Under the pieces are notes generated by a model, which was not told the origin of the DNA, did not search any database, and saw nothing but the letters and a program-made list of their open reading frames with translations. The position numbers and the translations under genes are program-made. Shown here in pieces: positions 17,211-24,908 of a stretch of 64,000 nt of DNA (position 1 is the first letter of the stretch; every line of letters begins with the position of its first letter). The stretch is from Streptomyces scopuliridis RB72 (GTDB lineage: Bacteria; Actinomycetota; Actinomycetes; Streptomycetales; Streptomycetaceae), in assembly GCF_000718095.1 (NCBI RefSeq), contig NZ_JOEI01000014.1, positions 1-64,000 of the forward strand, in the 5' to 3' direction.

Positions 17211-17801
17211 ATGGCCCCACCCATGTCCGCGGCCCTGTTCCTCGACGCCCTGAAGAGTGAAGGGCTGACCGTCGTCGAGGTCGGCGACTGGCGCACCCAC
17301 AACCGCGACCACCAGGGCCCCTGGGGGCCCGTACACGGCGTGGTCATCCATCACACCGTCACCCGGGGCACGGACGCCACGGTGCGGCTGTGCAGGGACG
17401 GCCACGACGCGCTGCCGGGGCCGCTGTGCCACGGCGTGATCGCCAAGGACGGCACGGTCCATCTGGTCGGCTACGGACGCGCCAATCACGCGGGGTCGGG
17501 CGACGGCGACGTACTGAAGGCCGTGATCGCCGAGAAGCGCCTCCCCCCGGACAACGCGGCCGACACCGACGGGAACCGGCACTTCTACGGCTTCGAGTGC
17601 GAGAACCTCGGCGACGGCAAGGACCCATGGCCCGAAACCCAGTTGGCGGCCATCGAGAAGGCCGCGGCGGCGGTCTGCCGGCACCACGGCTGGGGCGCCG
17701 GGTCGGTGATCGGGCATCTGGAGTGGCAGCCCGGCAAGGTCGACCCACGCGGCTTCACGATGGACTCCCTGCGGGACCGCGTCCGCGACCGTCTGAAGTG
17801 A
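17211..17801 (+). CDS. N-acetylmuramoyl-L-alanine amidase (Amidase_2 / PGRP fold)
   Basis: Zinc amidase that cleaves the MurNAc-L-Ala bond of peptidoglycan. 196 residues with VHGVVIHHTVTRG (zinc His), HGVIAKDGTVHLVGYGRANHAG (second conserved box), HFYGFECENLGDG and IGHLEWQPGKVDPRGF (zinc His and Asp/Lys region). No signal peptide is seen, so it may be cytoplasmic, released by lysis, or exported by another route. The ATG at 17211 follows AAGGAG at 17198-17203. It is divergent from the encapsulin gene across 189 bp. Confidence 0.87.
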   Translation: MAPPMSAALFLDALKSEGLTVVEVGDWRTHNRDHQGPWGPVHGVVIHHTVTRGTDATVRLCRDGHDALPGPLCHGVIAKDGTVHLVGYGRANHAGSGDGDVLKAVIAEKRLPPDNAADTDGNRHFYGFECENLGDGKDPWPETQLAAIEKAAAAVCRHHGWGAGSVIGHLEWQPGKVDPRGFTMDSLRDRVRDRLK

Positions 17802-17874
17802 CGCGCTCCACGGGACACGTCGTGCCGGGGTCTGTCATACGAAGCCCCGCCCCGGGTGACGCCACAATGAAGGG

Positions 17875-18936
17875 GTGCCCCGCCCTGAAACGCCCGACCT
17901 CGCCGCTCTGCGGCCCCGGCTGCCCTCGCCGCTGGTGCCCGCCGACGACGAGCGCTTCGCGCGCCACGGCGTACGGCTGCTGCTCAAACGTGACGATCTG
18001 ATCCACCCCGAACTGGCCGGCAACAAGTGGCGCAAACTGGCGCCGAATCTGCGGGCCGCCGCCGCGAGCGGCCGGCGGACGCTGCTGACCTTCGGCGGCG
18101 CGTACTCCAACCATCTGCGCGCGACCGCCGCCGCCGGCCGGCTCCTCGGTTTCGCCACCGTCGGTGTCGTACGGGGCGAGGAGCTGGCGGGACGGCCGCT
18201 CAATCCGTCGCTCGCCCGGTGCGCGGCCGACGGGATGCGGCTGTGTTTCGTGGACCGCGCGGCCTACCGGCGCAAGTCGGAGCCCGAGGTGGTGGCCGCC
18301 GTCCTGGGCCGCGCGGGGCTGGAGCCCGACGCCGTGTACGTCGTACCGGAAGGCGGCAGCAACGCGCTCGCGGCCCGGGGCTGCGCCGAGCTGGGTCGGG
18401 AGCTGCGCGGCGTGGCGGGGACCGTCGCCGTGGCCTGTGGCACCGGCGGGACGCTCGCGGGGCTCGCCGCCGGGCTCGGGAGCGGTCAGCGGGCCGTGGG
18501 ATTCCCGGTGCTCAGGGGCGACTTCCTGGAGCGGGAGATACGGGAGCTGCAACAGGCCGCGTTCGGCGGCCCCGTGGGCGACTGGCGGCTCGACGGGCGC
18601 TTCCACTTCGGCGGCTTCGCCCGTACCACCCCCGCGCTCGACGCGTTCGCCGAGGAGTTCGGGGAGCGGCACGGGCTGCGGGTGGAACGTCTCTATGTCG
18701 CCAAAATGCTGTACGGCCTGACCGCGCTGGCCGAGGAGGGCGCCTTCCGGCCGGGCACGACCGTCGCCGCCGTCATCACGGGCCAACCGGAACCGTCCCA
18801 ACCGGAACTGTCCGAGCCCGAGCGGTCCGAGCCGGAGCCGTCCGAGCCGGAGCCGTCCGAGCCCGAGCGGTCCGAGCCGGAGCCGTCCGAGCCCGAGACG
18901 CCTCAGCCGGAGCCGCCTCAGCCCTCCTCCCGGTAG
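17875..18936 (+). CDS. ACC deaminase / D-cysteine desulfhydrase family PLP enzyme with repetitive tail
   Basis: Fold-type II PLP enzyme; relatives deaminate 1-aminocyclopropane-1-carboxylate or desulfhydrate D-cysteine. 353 residues. The PLP lysine lies in HPELAGNKWRKL (about residue 51), followed by FGGAYSNHLRATAA and the phosphate loop VACGTGGTLAG. The final 45 or so residues are a Pro-Glu-Ser tail (SEPE/EPSEPEPS repeats) not normal for the family. GTG 17875 has only AAGGGG abutting it, with CACAAT 6 nt upstream, so translation may be leaderless. The last 19 bp overlap the convergent antiporter gene. Confidence 0.82.
   Translation: MPRPETPDLAALRPRLPSPLVPADDERFARHGVRLLLKRDDLIHPELAGNKWRKLAPNLRAAAASGRRTLLTFGGAYSNHLRATAAAGRLLGFATVGVVRGEELAGRPLNPSLARCAADGMRLCFVDRAAYRRKSEPEVVAAVLGRAGLEPDAVYVVPEGGSNALAARGCAELGRELRGVAGTVAVACGTGGTLAGLAAGLGSGQRAVGFPVLRGDFLEREIRELQQAAFGGPVGDWRLDGRFHFGGFARTTPALDAFAEEFGERHGLRVERLYVAKMLYGLTALAEEGAFRPGTTVAAVITGQPEPSQPELSEPERSEPEPSEPEPSEPERSEPEPSEPETPQPEPPQPSSR
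18785..18905 (+). repeat. Tandem 15-bp repeats encoding the Pro-Glu-Ser tail
   Basis: Units close to tccgagccggagccg recur about eight times in frame, alternating with tccgagcccgagcgg. They encode (S/R)EPEP-like pentapeptides at the end of the PLP enzyme. Such arrays are prone to slippage, so copy number may vary among strains. The array stops just before the overlap with the antiporter gene. Confidence 0.8.
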
Positions 18937-20513
18937 GCCGCCGCCTCCTCCAGGTCCAGTCTGCGCAGCAGCGTCCGCATCATCTCGTCGTCGATCCGCC
19001 GCCGGTCCCGCAGTTCCACGAACACCTCGCGCTCCGCCTCGATCATCTCCCGTGCCAGCCGCCGGTAGGTCTCGTCCGCCGACTCCCCCGTCACCTCGTT
19101 GACCGCCCCGAGCCGCTCCCAGACGGCGTTGCGGCGGCGCTCCAGGACGTGACGGAGCCGGTCGGCCAGCGGCGGCGGCAGCGCGTTGCGCTCATCGGCC
19201 AGCAGGGCGTCCAGCCGCCGTTCCGCCGCTCCCGACGCCTCGCTCTGCGCCTGCGCCTCGGCCAGGGTCTCGGCCTGCCGGTCGCGGCCCGGGATCTTGA
19301 GCAGCCGGATCAGCGGGGGCAGCGTGAGGCCCTGCACGACCAGCGTGCCGATCACGGTCGTGAAGGTCAGGAACAGGACAAGGTTGCGCCCGGGGAACGG
19401 CCGGCCGTCCTCCAGCGTCAGCGGGATCGAGAACGCGATCGCCAGCGACACCACTCCGCGCATCCCGGCCCAGCCGACGATCAGCGGCGCGGTCCAGTTG
19501 GTGTCCGGTTCGCGCTTCCTGATCCCCGGGAACAGCGCCCGCGGCAGGAAGGTCGCCGGATAGACCCAGACGAATCTGACCGCCACCACCACCACGAACA
19601 CGCCCAGCGCGTATAGCAGCGATTCACCGACCCCGTACTCCCCGAGTCCCCTGACCACATAGGACAGCTGGAGTCCGATCAGCGCGAACACCGCCGACTC
19701 CAGCACGAACGCGACCATCTTCCACACCGCCGCTTCCTGGAGCCGGGTCGCGAAGTCCACCTGCCAGGAACGGTGTCCGAGATAGAGCGCGACCACCACG
19801 ACGGCCAGCACCCCGGACGCGCCCACGTATTCGGCCAGCGCGTAGGCGAGGAACGGGATGAGCAGCGAGAGGGTGTTCTGCAGCAGCGCCTCGGTCAGAT
19901 GCGTACGGAGCCAGTGCAGCGGCACCATCAGCACCAGCCCCACCCCGATGCCGCCGAGCGACGCCAGCGCGAACTCCCCGATCCCGCCGGCCCAGCTCGC
20001 GCCCGCGCCGACCGCCGCGGCCAGCGCCACCTTGAACGCGGTGATCGCCGTCGCGTCGTTCACCAGTGACTCGCCCTGGAGGATGGTGGTGATCCGGTTC
20101 GGCAGCCCCAGTTTGCGCGCGATGGCCGTGGCGGCGACCGCGTCCGGCGGTGCGACCACCGCGCCGAGCACCAGCGCCGTGGTCAACGGCAGATCGGGCA
20201 CCAGCAGATACACCAGCCAGCCGACCGCGACCGTCGCGAAGAGGACATACCCCACCGAGAGCAGCGCGACCGGCCTGATGTTCGCCCGCAGATCGAGATA
20301 CGAACTGTCCACCGCGGCCGTGTACAACAGCGGCGGCAGCACCAGCGGCAGCACGACATGCGGATCCAGTGTGTAGTCCGGTACTCCCGGCACATACGAG
20401 GCGCCCAGCCCCGCGGCGACCAACAGCAACGGCGCGGCGACCGGCGTCCTGCGGGCCGCGCCGGCGATAGCCGCGCTCCCCGCCACCAGCGCGATCAGCG
20501 GCAATACGTCCAT
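18918..20513 (-). CDS. Na+/H+ antiporter (CPA1/NhaP-type)
   Basis: Secondary transporter exchanging Na+ or K+ for protons across the membrane. 531 residues with about 12 hydrophobic segments in the first 400. The conserved ion-binding region reads VLGAVVAPPDAVAATAIARK followed by LPNRITTILQGESLVNDATA; both aspartates expected in CPA1 proteins are present. The C-terminal 130 residues are cytoplasmic, rich in Arg/Glu and coiled-coil-like (AERRLDALLADERNALPPPL). It overlaps the convergent PLP-enzyme gene by 19 bp and is divergent from the UBP zinc-finger gene with a 35-bp gap. Confidence 0.9.
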   Translation of the reverse strand: MDVLPLIALVAGSAAIAGAARRTPVAAPLLLVAAGLGASYVPGVPDYTLDPHVVLPLVLPPLLYTAAVDSSYLDLRANIRPVALLSVGYVLFATVAVGWLVYLLVPDLPLTTALVLGAVVAPPDAVAATAIARKLGLPNRITTILQGESLVNDATAITAFKVALAAAVGAGASWAGGIGEFALASLGGIGVGLVLMVPLHWLRTHLTEALLQNTLSLLIPFLAYALAEYVGASGVLAVVVVALYLGHRSWQVDFATRLQEAAVWKMVAFVLESAVFALIGLQLSYVVRGLGEYGVGESLLYALGVFVVVVAVRFVWVYPATFLPRALFPGIRKREPDTNWTAPLIVGWAGMRGVVSLAIAFSIPLTLEDGRPFPGRNLVLFLTFTTVIGTLVVQGLTLPPLIRLLKIPGRDRQAETLAEAQAQSEASGAAERRLDALLADERNALPPPLADRLRHVLERRRNAVWERLGAVNEVTGESADETYRRLAREMIEAEREVFVELRDRRRIDDEMMRTLLRRLDLEEAAAYREEG

Positions 20514-20548
20514 TCCACGTCCTCTGCACCCGTCGTAACCTGGTCATC

Positions 20549-20809
20549 ATGAGCGAGTGCCCCCACGTCGCGGAACTGCCGCGCCCCGAGCCCACGCCGC
20601 GTGGCGACACCTGCCGCGAGTGTCTCGCGGCCGGCAGCCACCCCGTACAGCTGCGGATCTGCCTGGTCTGCGGAGAGATCGGCTGCTGTGACTCCTCGCC
20701 GTACCAACATGCGACACAACACTTCAAGGACACGGGGCATGCCGTGATGCGGAGTTTCGAGCCCGGGGAGAGCTGGCAGTGGTGCTTCGTGGACGGTTCG
20801 ATCGTCTGA
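20549..20809 (+). CDS. UBP-type zinc finger domain protein
   Basis: 86 residues made up of one ZnF-UBP-like domain: CPHVAEL, then CRECLAAG, RICLVCGEIGCCDSS and QHFKDTGHAVMRSFEPGESW, supplying the Cys/His ligands. In eukaryotes this domain binds ubiquitin C-termini; the bacterial role is unknown. Such genes commonly sit next to cation/proton antiporters, as here (divergent, 35 bp apart). No ribosome site; TAACCT at 20536-20541 lies 7 nt before the ATG, consistent with a leaderless mRNA. Confidence 0.85.
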   Translation: MSECPHVAELPRPEPTPRGDTCRECLAAGSHPVQLRICLVCGEIGCCDSSPYQHATQHFKDTGHAVMRSFEPGESWQWCFVDGSIV

Positions 20810-20969
20810 CGGCTGGGTACGTCAACCCTCCGCCGGTTCTTCGTAATTGGACGCCACAGACCCCTAGCCACTTTCTGTGTTCATATGCTTACCATGAGTG
20901 ACAGTCGCCGGAAGGGGGTCCCGGCGACACAGCACCATGGATCGCGATAGCGTCGCCACTCCAGACCGG

Positions 20970-21001
20970 CTACGTACCGACTACGTACCGACTACGTACC
21001 G
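20970..21001. repeat. Three tandem 11-bp repeats before the sigma-factor operon
   Basis: The unit ctacgtaccga occurs at 20970-20980, 20981-20991 and 20992-21001 (last copy one base short). Each holds the palindromic core tacgta. They start 95 bp before the anti-sigma start, and the 11-bp spacing puts each core on nearly the same face of the helix, as for cooperative binding. Confidence 0.6.
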
Positions 21002-21064
21002 CAAGGCTCCGGGACATCCCCTGTCCCTGAGCCCAGAAGAGCTTGTGCCACCTTGGAGGTGAGG

Positions 21065-21478
21065 GTGTCCCAGATCGCAGGCGAGCCCGGGACCCAGGAC
21101 TTCGTGGAAGTCCGGCTGCCCGCTGCGGGTGCCTACCTGTCCGTGCTGCGTACGGCCACGGCCGGCCTCGCGGCGCGCTTGGACTTCACCCTCGACGAGA
21201 TCGAGGACCTCCGCATCGCGGTGGACGAGGCCTGCGCGATCCTGCTCCAGCAGGCCGTACCGGGCTCCGTACTCAGCTGCGTCTTCCGGCTCATCGAGGA
21301 CGCGCTCGAAGTGACCGTGTCGGCGCCCACCACCGACGGGCGCGCGCCGGAGCGCGACACCTTCGCCTGGACAGTGCTCTCCGCGCTGGCCGGCAAGGTC
21401 GACTCGACGGTCGCCGAGGACCGTACGGTCACCATCAGCCTCTACAAACAGCGCGGCGCGGGACCCGGGCCGGCGTGA
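21065..21478 (+). CDS. Anti-sigma factor, RsbW-like (UshX/PrsH type)
   Basis: 137 residues with a GHKL/HATPase_c-like fold: FVEVRLPAAGAYLSVLR, LDFTLDEIEDLRIAVDEACA (in place of the classic N-box) and DTFAWTVLSALAGKVDS. It should bind and silence the sigma factor encoded directly downstream, being released by an anti-anti-sigma factor elsewhere. GTG 21065 has GGAGG at 21055-21059. The asparagine of the usual ATP-binding N-box is replaced in DEACA, so ATPase or kinase activity is doubtful. Its TGA overlaps the sigma-factor GTG (GTGA). Confidence 0.85.
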   Translation: MSQIAGEPGTQDFVEVRLPAAGAYLSVLRTATAGLAARLDFTLDEIEDLRIAVDEACAILLQQAVPGSVLSCVFRLIEDALEVTVSAPTTDGRAPERDTFAWTVLSALAGKVDSTVAEDRTVTISLYKQRGAGPGPA

Positions 21479-22458
21479 GGAACGGGGACGGTCCGGTGCG
21501 TGACGAGGGGCGCATCCCACGGGAGCCGCGGGAAGGGCACGAAGCTCCGTCGGAGCCGGCGCCCGCCCCCGCGGGCATCCCGGAGCAGCAGGCCCGCCCC
21601 CACCCGGAGGACGGACTTGACGGCCAGACGGCCGCGGCGGAGCAGGCGCAGGCAGAGCGGGCGGCCACTATGAGCGAGCAGCACAACGACAAGCACCACG
21701 ATCCACATGACCGCAGCGGTGCGCGGGCGATGTTCATCGAGCTGCGCAAGCTGCCTGACGGCTCGCCCGAGAAGGCGGACCTCCGCAATCAGCTGGTGCG
21801 GATGCATCTGCCGCTGGTCGAGCATCTGGCGAGACGGTTCCGCAACCGCGGCGAGCCGCTGGACGATCTGACGCAGGTCGCCACCATCGGTCTGATCAAG
21901 TCCGTGGACCGGTTCGATCCGGAGCGTGGTGTCGAGTTCTCGACGTATGCGACGCCGACGGTCGTCGGGGAGATCAAGCGGCATTTCCGGGACAAGGGCT
22001 GGGCGGTCCGGGTGCCGCGCCGCCTCCAGGAACTGCGGCTCGCCCTGACGACCGCCACCGCCGAACTCTCCCAGCAGCACGGCCGTTCGCCCACGGTCCA
22101 TGAGCTGGCGGAGCGGCTCGGCATCTCGGAGGAAGAGGTCCTGGAGGGCCTGGAATCCGCCAACGCGTACTCCACACTGTCGCTGGACGTCCCGGACACG
22201 GACGACGAGTCCCCGGCGGTCGCGGACACCCTGGGCGCGGAGGACGAGGCGCTGGAGGGCGTCGAGTACCGCGAGTCGCTCAAGCCGCTGCTGGAGGATC
22301 TGCCGCCGCGAGAGAAGCGGATTCTTCTGCTCCGGTTCTTCGGCAATATGACGCAGTCGCAGATCGCGCAGGAGGTCGGCATCTCGCAGATGCATGTCTC
22401 GCGACTGCTGGCCCGTACGCTCGCGCAGCTGCGCGAGCGGCTGTTGGTGGAGGAATAG
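21475..22458 (+). CDS. sigH: SigB/SigF-type alternative stress sigma factor (SigH-like)
   Basis: RNA polymerase sigma factor of the group 3 stress/development class. Region 2 reads DLRNQLVRMHLPLVEHLARR with DDLTQVATIGLIKSVDRFDP, region 3 includes VGEIKRHFRDKGWAVRVPRR, and region 4 ends in MTQSQIAQEVGISQMHVSRL. GTG 21475 overlaps the anti-sigma stop and gives 327 residues with a long acidic/proline-rich N-terminal extension. GTG 21496 and ATG 21670 (MSEQHNDKHH, 262 aa) are in-frame alternatives. S. coelicolor SigH is known to be made in several N-terminal forms, so more than one start may be real. Cotranscription with the anti-sigma gene is likely. Confidence 0.9.
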   Translation: MRNGDGPVRDEGRIPREPREGHEAPSEPAPAPAGIPEQQARPHPEDGLDGQTAAAEQAQAERAATMSEQHNDKHHDPHDRSGARAMFIELRKLPDGSPEKADLRNQLVRMHLPLVEHLARRFRNRGEPLDDLTQVATIGLIKSVDRFDPERGVEFSTYATPTVVGEIKRHFRDKGWAVRVPRRLQELRLALTTATAELSQQHGRSPTVHELAERLGISEEEVLEGLESANAYSTLSLDVPDTDDESPAVADTLGAEDEALEGVEYRESLKPLLEDLPPREKRILLLRFFGNMTQSQIAQEVGISQMHVSRLLARTLAQLRERLLVEE

Positions 22459-22475
22459 AGCGGTACGGGGGCTCC

Positions 22476-22550
22476 AGGGCCTGTCTTCAAAGTAGCGCCG
22501 TCCGCCCGGAGGACGGGCGCCGGGCAGGCGGGACTTTGAAGACAGGCCCT
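22476..22550. mobile_element. Short inverted-repeat unit (75 bp) between convergent genes
   Basis: AGGGCCTGTCTTCAAAGT (22476-22493) is matched by its perfect reverse complement at 22533-22550, 18 bp each. The ends match those of the 183-bp element at 12262 at 14 of 18 positions. As there, one end abuts a TAG stop codon, here that of the leftward membrane-protein gene. It may be a MITE remnant that now works as a bidirectional terminator for sigH and the membrane-protein gene. Confidence 0.7.
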
Positions 22551-22989
22551 AGCGCTGGGAGCCGTCGGCCGCGCCGCGGATGCCGAGGGCTTCCGTGGTG
22601 GTCGGGTTGACCAGCAGGACCAGCCCCGTCACCGCGACCACCGCGAGCGCGATTCCGGCCGGGATCATGCCGCCCGTGGAGGTCAGCAGCGTATAGGCGA
22701 CGGGCAGCGCCATGATCTGGGTGATCAGCGCGGGCCCCCGGCTCCAGGCGCGCCGCAGCAGCAGCCCGCGCGCGGCGATCAGCGGGATGACACCGAGCGC
22801 GATCAGGGTGATCCCGCCCATCTCCGCCTGCTGCGGGCTGTCGGGCTTCCCGAGCAACCCCATCACCAGCAGATACACACCGCCGACGACCAGCGCCAGG
22901 GCTTCGAGCCCACAGGCGCCGGCCGCCGCGGTCAGGCGCTGGGGGCGCGGGGAGGATGCGGGGGCGGTCTGCTCGCTGCTGCTGCTCAC
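22549..22989 (-). CDS. Small integral membrane protein
   Basis: 146 residues with four hydrophobic segments (GLEALALVVGGVYLLVMGLL, MGGITLIALGVIPLIAARGL, GPALITQIMALPVAYTLL, GIALAVVAVTGLVLLV) after a serine-rich N-terminus. No named domain. GTG 22989 has no ribosome site; on the sense strand TACCCT lies 6 nt before it, so the mRNA is probably leaderless. Its stop codon overlaps the inverted-repeat unit at 22476-22550. Divergent from the lipid kinase gene. Confidence 0.75.
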   Translation of the reverse strand: MSSSSEQTAPASSPRPQRLTAAAGACGLEALALVVGGVYLLVMGLLGKPDSPQQAEMGGITLIALGVIPLIAARGLLLRRAWSRGPALITQIMALPVAYTLLTSTGGMIPAGIALAVVAVTGLVLLVNPTTTEALGIRGAADGSQR

Positions 22990-23115
22990 CCCTGCAGGGT
23001 AACCACAGGGCCGCCGCGCACCCCCCGACAGGCCCCGCCGTCCCGGCCCGGCGGACCCCGGTGTCCCCGGCTCCCGGGGACGACCCTCCGGCGCCCGGCC
23101 GGTAATCTGCTGGGC

Positions 23116-24084
23116 ATGCGCGCACTTCTCGTGGTCAATCCGGCAGCAACCACCACCAGTGCCCGCACACGTGACGTACTGATCCACGCGCTCGCCAGCG
23201 AGATGAAGCTGGAAGCGGTGACCACGGAATACCGCGGACACGCCCGTGACCTGGGCAGACGGGCCGCCGACTCGGACGACATCGAGCTGGTCGTCGCCCT
23301 CGGCGGTGACGGTACGGTCAACGAGGTCGTCAACGGACTGCTGCACAACGGCCCCGATCCCGACCGGCTGCCGCGCCTCGCGGTGGTCCCCGGCGGTTCG
23401 ACCAATGTCTTCGCCCGCGCGCTCGGGCTGCCCAATGACGCGGTCGAGGCGACCGGCGCGATCCTGGACGCGCTCGCCCTGCGGAGCGAACGTACGGTCG
23501 GTCTGGGACTGGCGGCCGGGACGCCGGGCACCGAGGACGAGTCCGTACCGTCCCGCTGGTTCACCTTCTGCGCCGGCTTCGGTTTCGACGCGGGAGTGAT
23601 CGGGCGAGTCGAACAACAACGGGAGCGCGGGAAACGATCGACGCACGCGCTCTATGTGCGCCAGGTGGTACGCCAGTTCCTGGAGGAGCCGCATCGGCGG
23701 GGCGGGCTGATCACACTGGAACGCCCCGGTGAGGATCCGGTGAAAGATCTTGTCCTCTCCATAATCTGCAACACCGCTCCCTGGACCTACCTGGGCAATC
23801 GTCCGGTGTACGCGTCTCCCGCAGCCTCTTTCGATCTCGCTCTCGATGTCCTCGGACTGAGCAGAATGTCGACTCCCGCGGTGGCCAGATATGCGACCCA
23901 ATTGCTCACTTCTACCCCCGATCGGGGCCCCCGCGGACGCCATGCGGTGTCTCTTCATGACCTGACCGACTTCACCTTGCATTCCAAGGCGCCCCTCCCC
24001 TTCCAGATGGACGGCGACCACCTCGGACTGCGTACGAGCGTGACGTTCACAGGCGTACGCCGTGCACTGCGTGTGATTGTGTGA
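23116..24084 (+). CDS. Diacylglycerol kinase family lipid kinase
   Basis: 322 residues with a DAGK catalytic domain: LLVVNPAATTTSAR at the N-terminus, the nucleotide motif ALGGDGTVNEVVNG (about 61-74), VVPGGSTNVFARALGLP and FTFCAGFGFDAGVIGRVE. Likely phosphorylates diacylglycerol, a sphingoid base or another lipid at the membrane. No ribosome site; TAATCT at 23103-23108 lies 7 nt before the ATG, a good leaderless arrangement. It is followed by the 317-bp wblE leader region. Confidence 0.87.
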   Translation: MRALLVVNPAATTTSARTRDVLIHALASEMKLEAVTTEYRGHARDLGRRAADSDDIELVVALGGDGTVNEVVNGLLHNGPDPDRLPRLAVVPGGSTNVFARALGLPNDAVEATGAILDALALRSERTVGLGLAAGTPGTEDESVPSRWFTFCAGFGFDAGVIGRVEQQRERGKRSTHALYVRQVVRQFLEEPHRRGGLITLERPGEDPVKDLVLSIICNTAPWTYLGNRPVYASPAASFDLALDVLGLSRMSTPAVARYATQLLTSTPDRGPRGRHAVSLHDLTDFTLHSKAPLPFQMDGDHLGLRTSVTFTGVRRALRVIV

Positions 24085-24401
24085 GTGGAAGGGGTCAAAG
24101 TCCTTTCACTCGAACGTTTAGGCTGGCATCCACCCCATGGAAGTACGGCTGTGACCTAGTCGACACCGAGGAATCAAAAAAAACTTTCCAGAAGGGGTTG
24201 TATCCGCCGCCGAGGTTTGCGAATCTCTACATGGCGCTCGGGACGGCCCGCTCCACCGGCCTCCCTGAGAGCCAGAACCCCTCCTCAAACCAAGGACCCC
24301 ACCAGTTTCGGCTGGCGGTCGGCCCTTCCCTTGTCGGGGGATTCGTGAAAGCGTTCACATTCACAAGCAATCTGCACGTAATACCAAGAGAGGTAGCAGC
24401 C
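24085..24401 (+). promoter_or_regulatory. wblE upstream region with a Crp-like palindrome at 24344-24359
   Basis: No gene is apparent in these 317 bp. CGTGA-AAGCGT-TCACA at 24344-24359 fits the Crp consensus TGTGA-N6-TCACA at 9 of 10 fixed positions and lies about 45 bp before the wblE start. An A-tract at 24175-24183 is unusual for this genome and may bend the DNA. M. tuberculosis whiB1, the counterpart of wblE, is known to be controlled by the cAMP receptor protein, which supports the reading. Confidence 0.5.
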
Positions 24402-24659
24402 ATGGACTGGCGTCACAACGCCGTTTGCCGCGAGGAAGACCCCGAGCTGTTCTTCCCCATCGGCAACACCGGTCCTGCGCTGCTGCAGATCGAGGAAGCC
24501 AAGGCCGTCTGCCGTCGCTGCCCCGTCATGGAGCAGTGCCTGCAGTGGGCACTTGAGTCCGGCCAGGACTCGGGTGTCTGGGGTGGCCTCAGCGAGGACG
24601 AGCGCCGCGCTATGAAGCGCCGCGCCGCTCGTAACCGGGCGCGTAACGCGACCGCCTGA
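24402..24659 (+). CDS. wblE: WhiB-family iron-sulfur regulator WblE
   Basis: 85-residue [4Fe-4S]-binding transcription factor. The four cluster cysteines are C9, C37, C40 and C46 (CRRCPVMEQC spacing), followed by the GVWGG turn at 58-62 and a basic C-terminal tail (RRAMKRRAARNRARNATA) for DNA contact. Family members bind the sigma-A/HrdB region 4; WblE corresponds to mycobacterial WhiB1. AGAGAGG at 24387-24393 precedes the ATG. A strong bidirectional hairpin separates it from the convergent sensor kinase gene. Confidence 0.95.
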   Translation: MDWRHNAVCREEDPELFFPIGNTGPALLQIEEAKAVCRRCPVMEQCLQWALESGQDSGVWGGLSEDERRAMKRRAARNRARNATA

Positions 24660-24772
24660 AGCACCCCGCCACGAGCCCTGGCCGGCGGAGCGTACAGCGT
24701 GTACGCATAGCCCCGCCCCCGAAACGCAGCGCGCAGTACCCCCCGATGCGCATCGCAAAGTGAGCTTCGAGC

Positions 24773-24806
24773 CGAGCCCCGGACCGTCACCACGGTCCGG
24801 GGCTCG
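24773..24806. terminator. Bidirectional terminator between wblE and the sensor kinase gene
   Basis: A perfect 15-bp stem (24773-24787 with 24792-24806, cgagccccggaccgt) with a 4-nt loop lies 114 bp after wblE and 103 bp after the end of the convergent kinase gene. Just beyond, at about 24818-24885, two short motifs (gccggacgaaatc and gcggccgataccgg) are each tandemly doubled. Confidence 0.8.
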
Positions 24807-24908
24807 CTGCTGTGCCGGGCCGGACGAAATCTGGCCGGACGAAATCCGGGCGGCCGATACCGGGCGGCCGATACCGGGCGGGACGAAAAGACGCTCCTCG
24901 GCGGGGGG

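Noticed and set aside
24170..24199. GGAAT ... GTT upstream of wblE as a sigma-R promoter
   Set aside because: The spacer is 22 bp, too long for the GGAAT-N18/19-GTT consensus seen at sigR.
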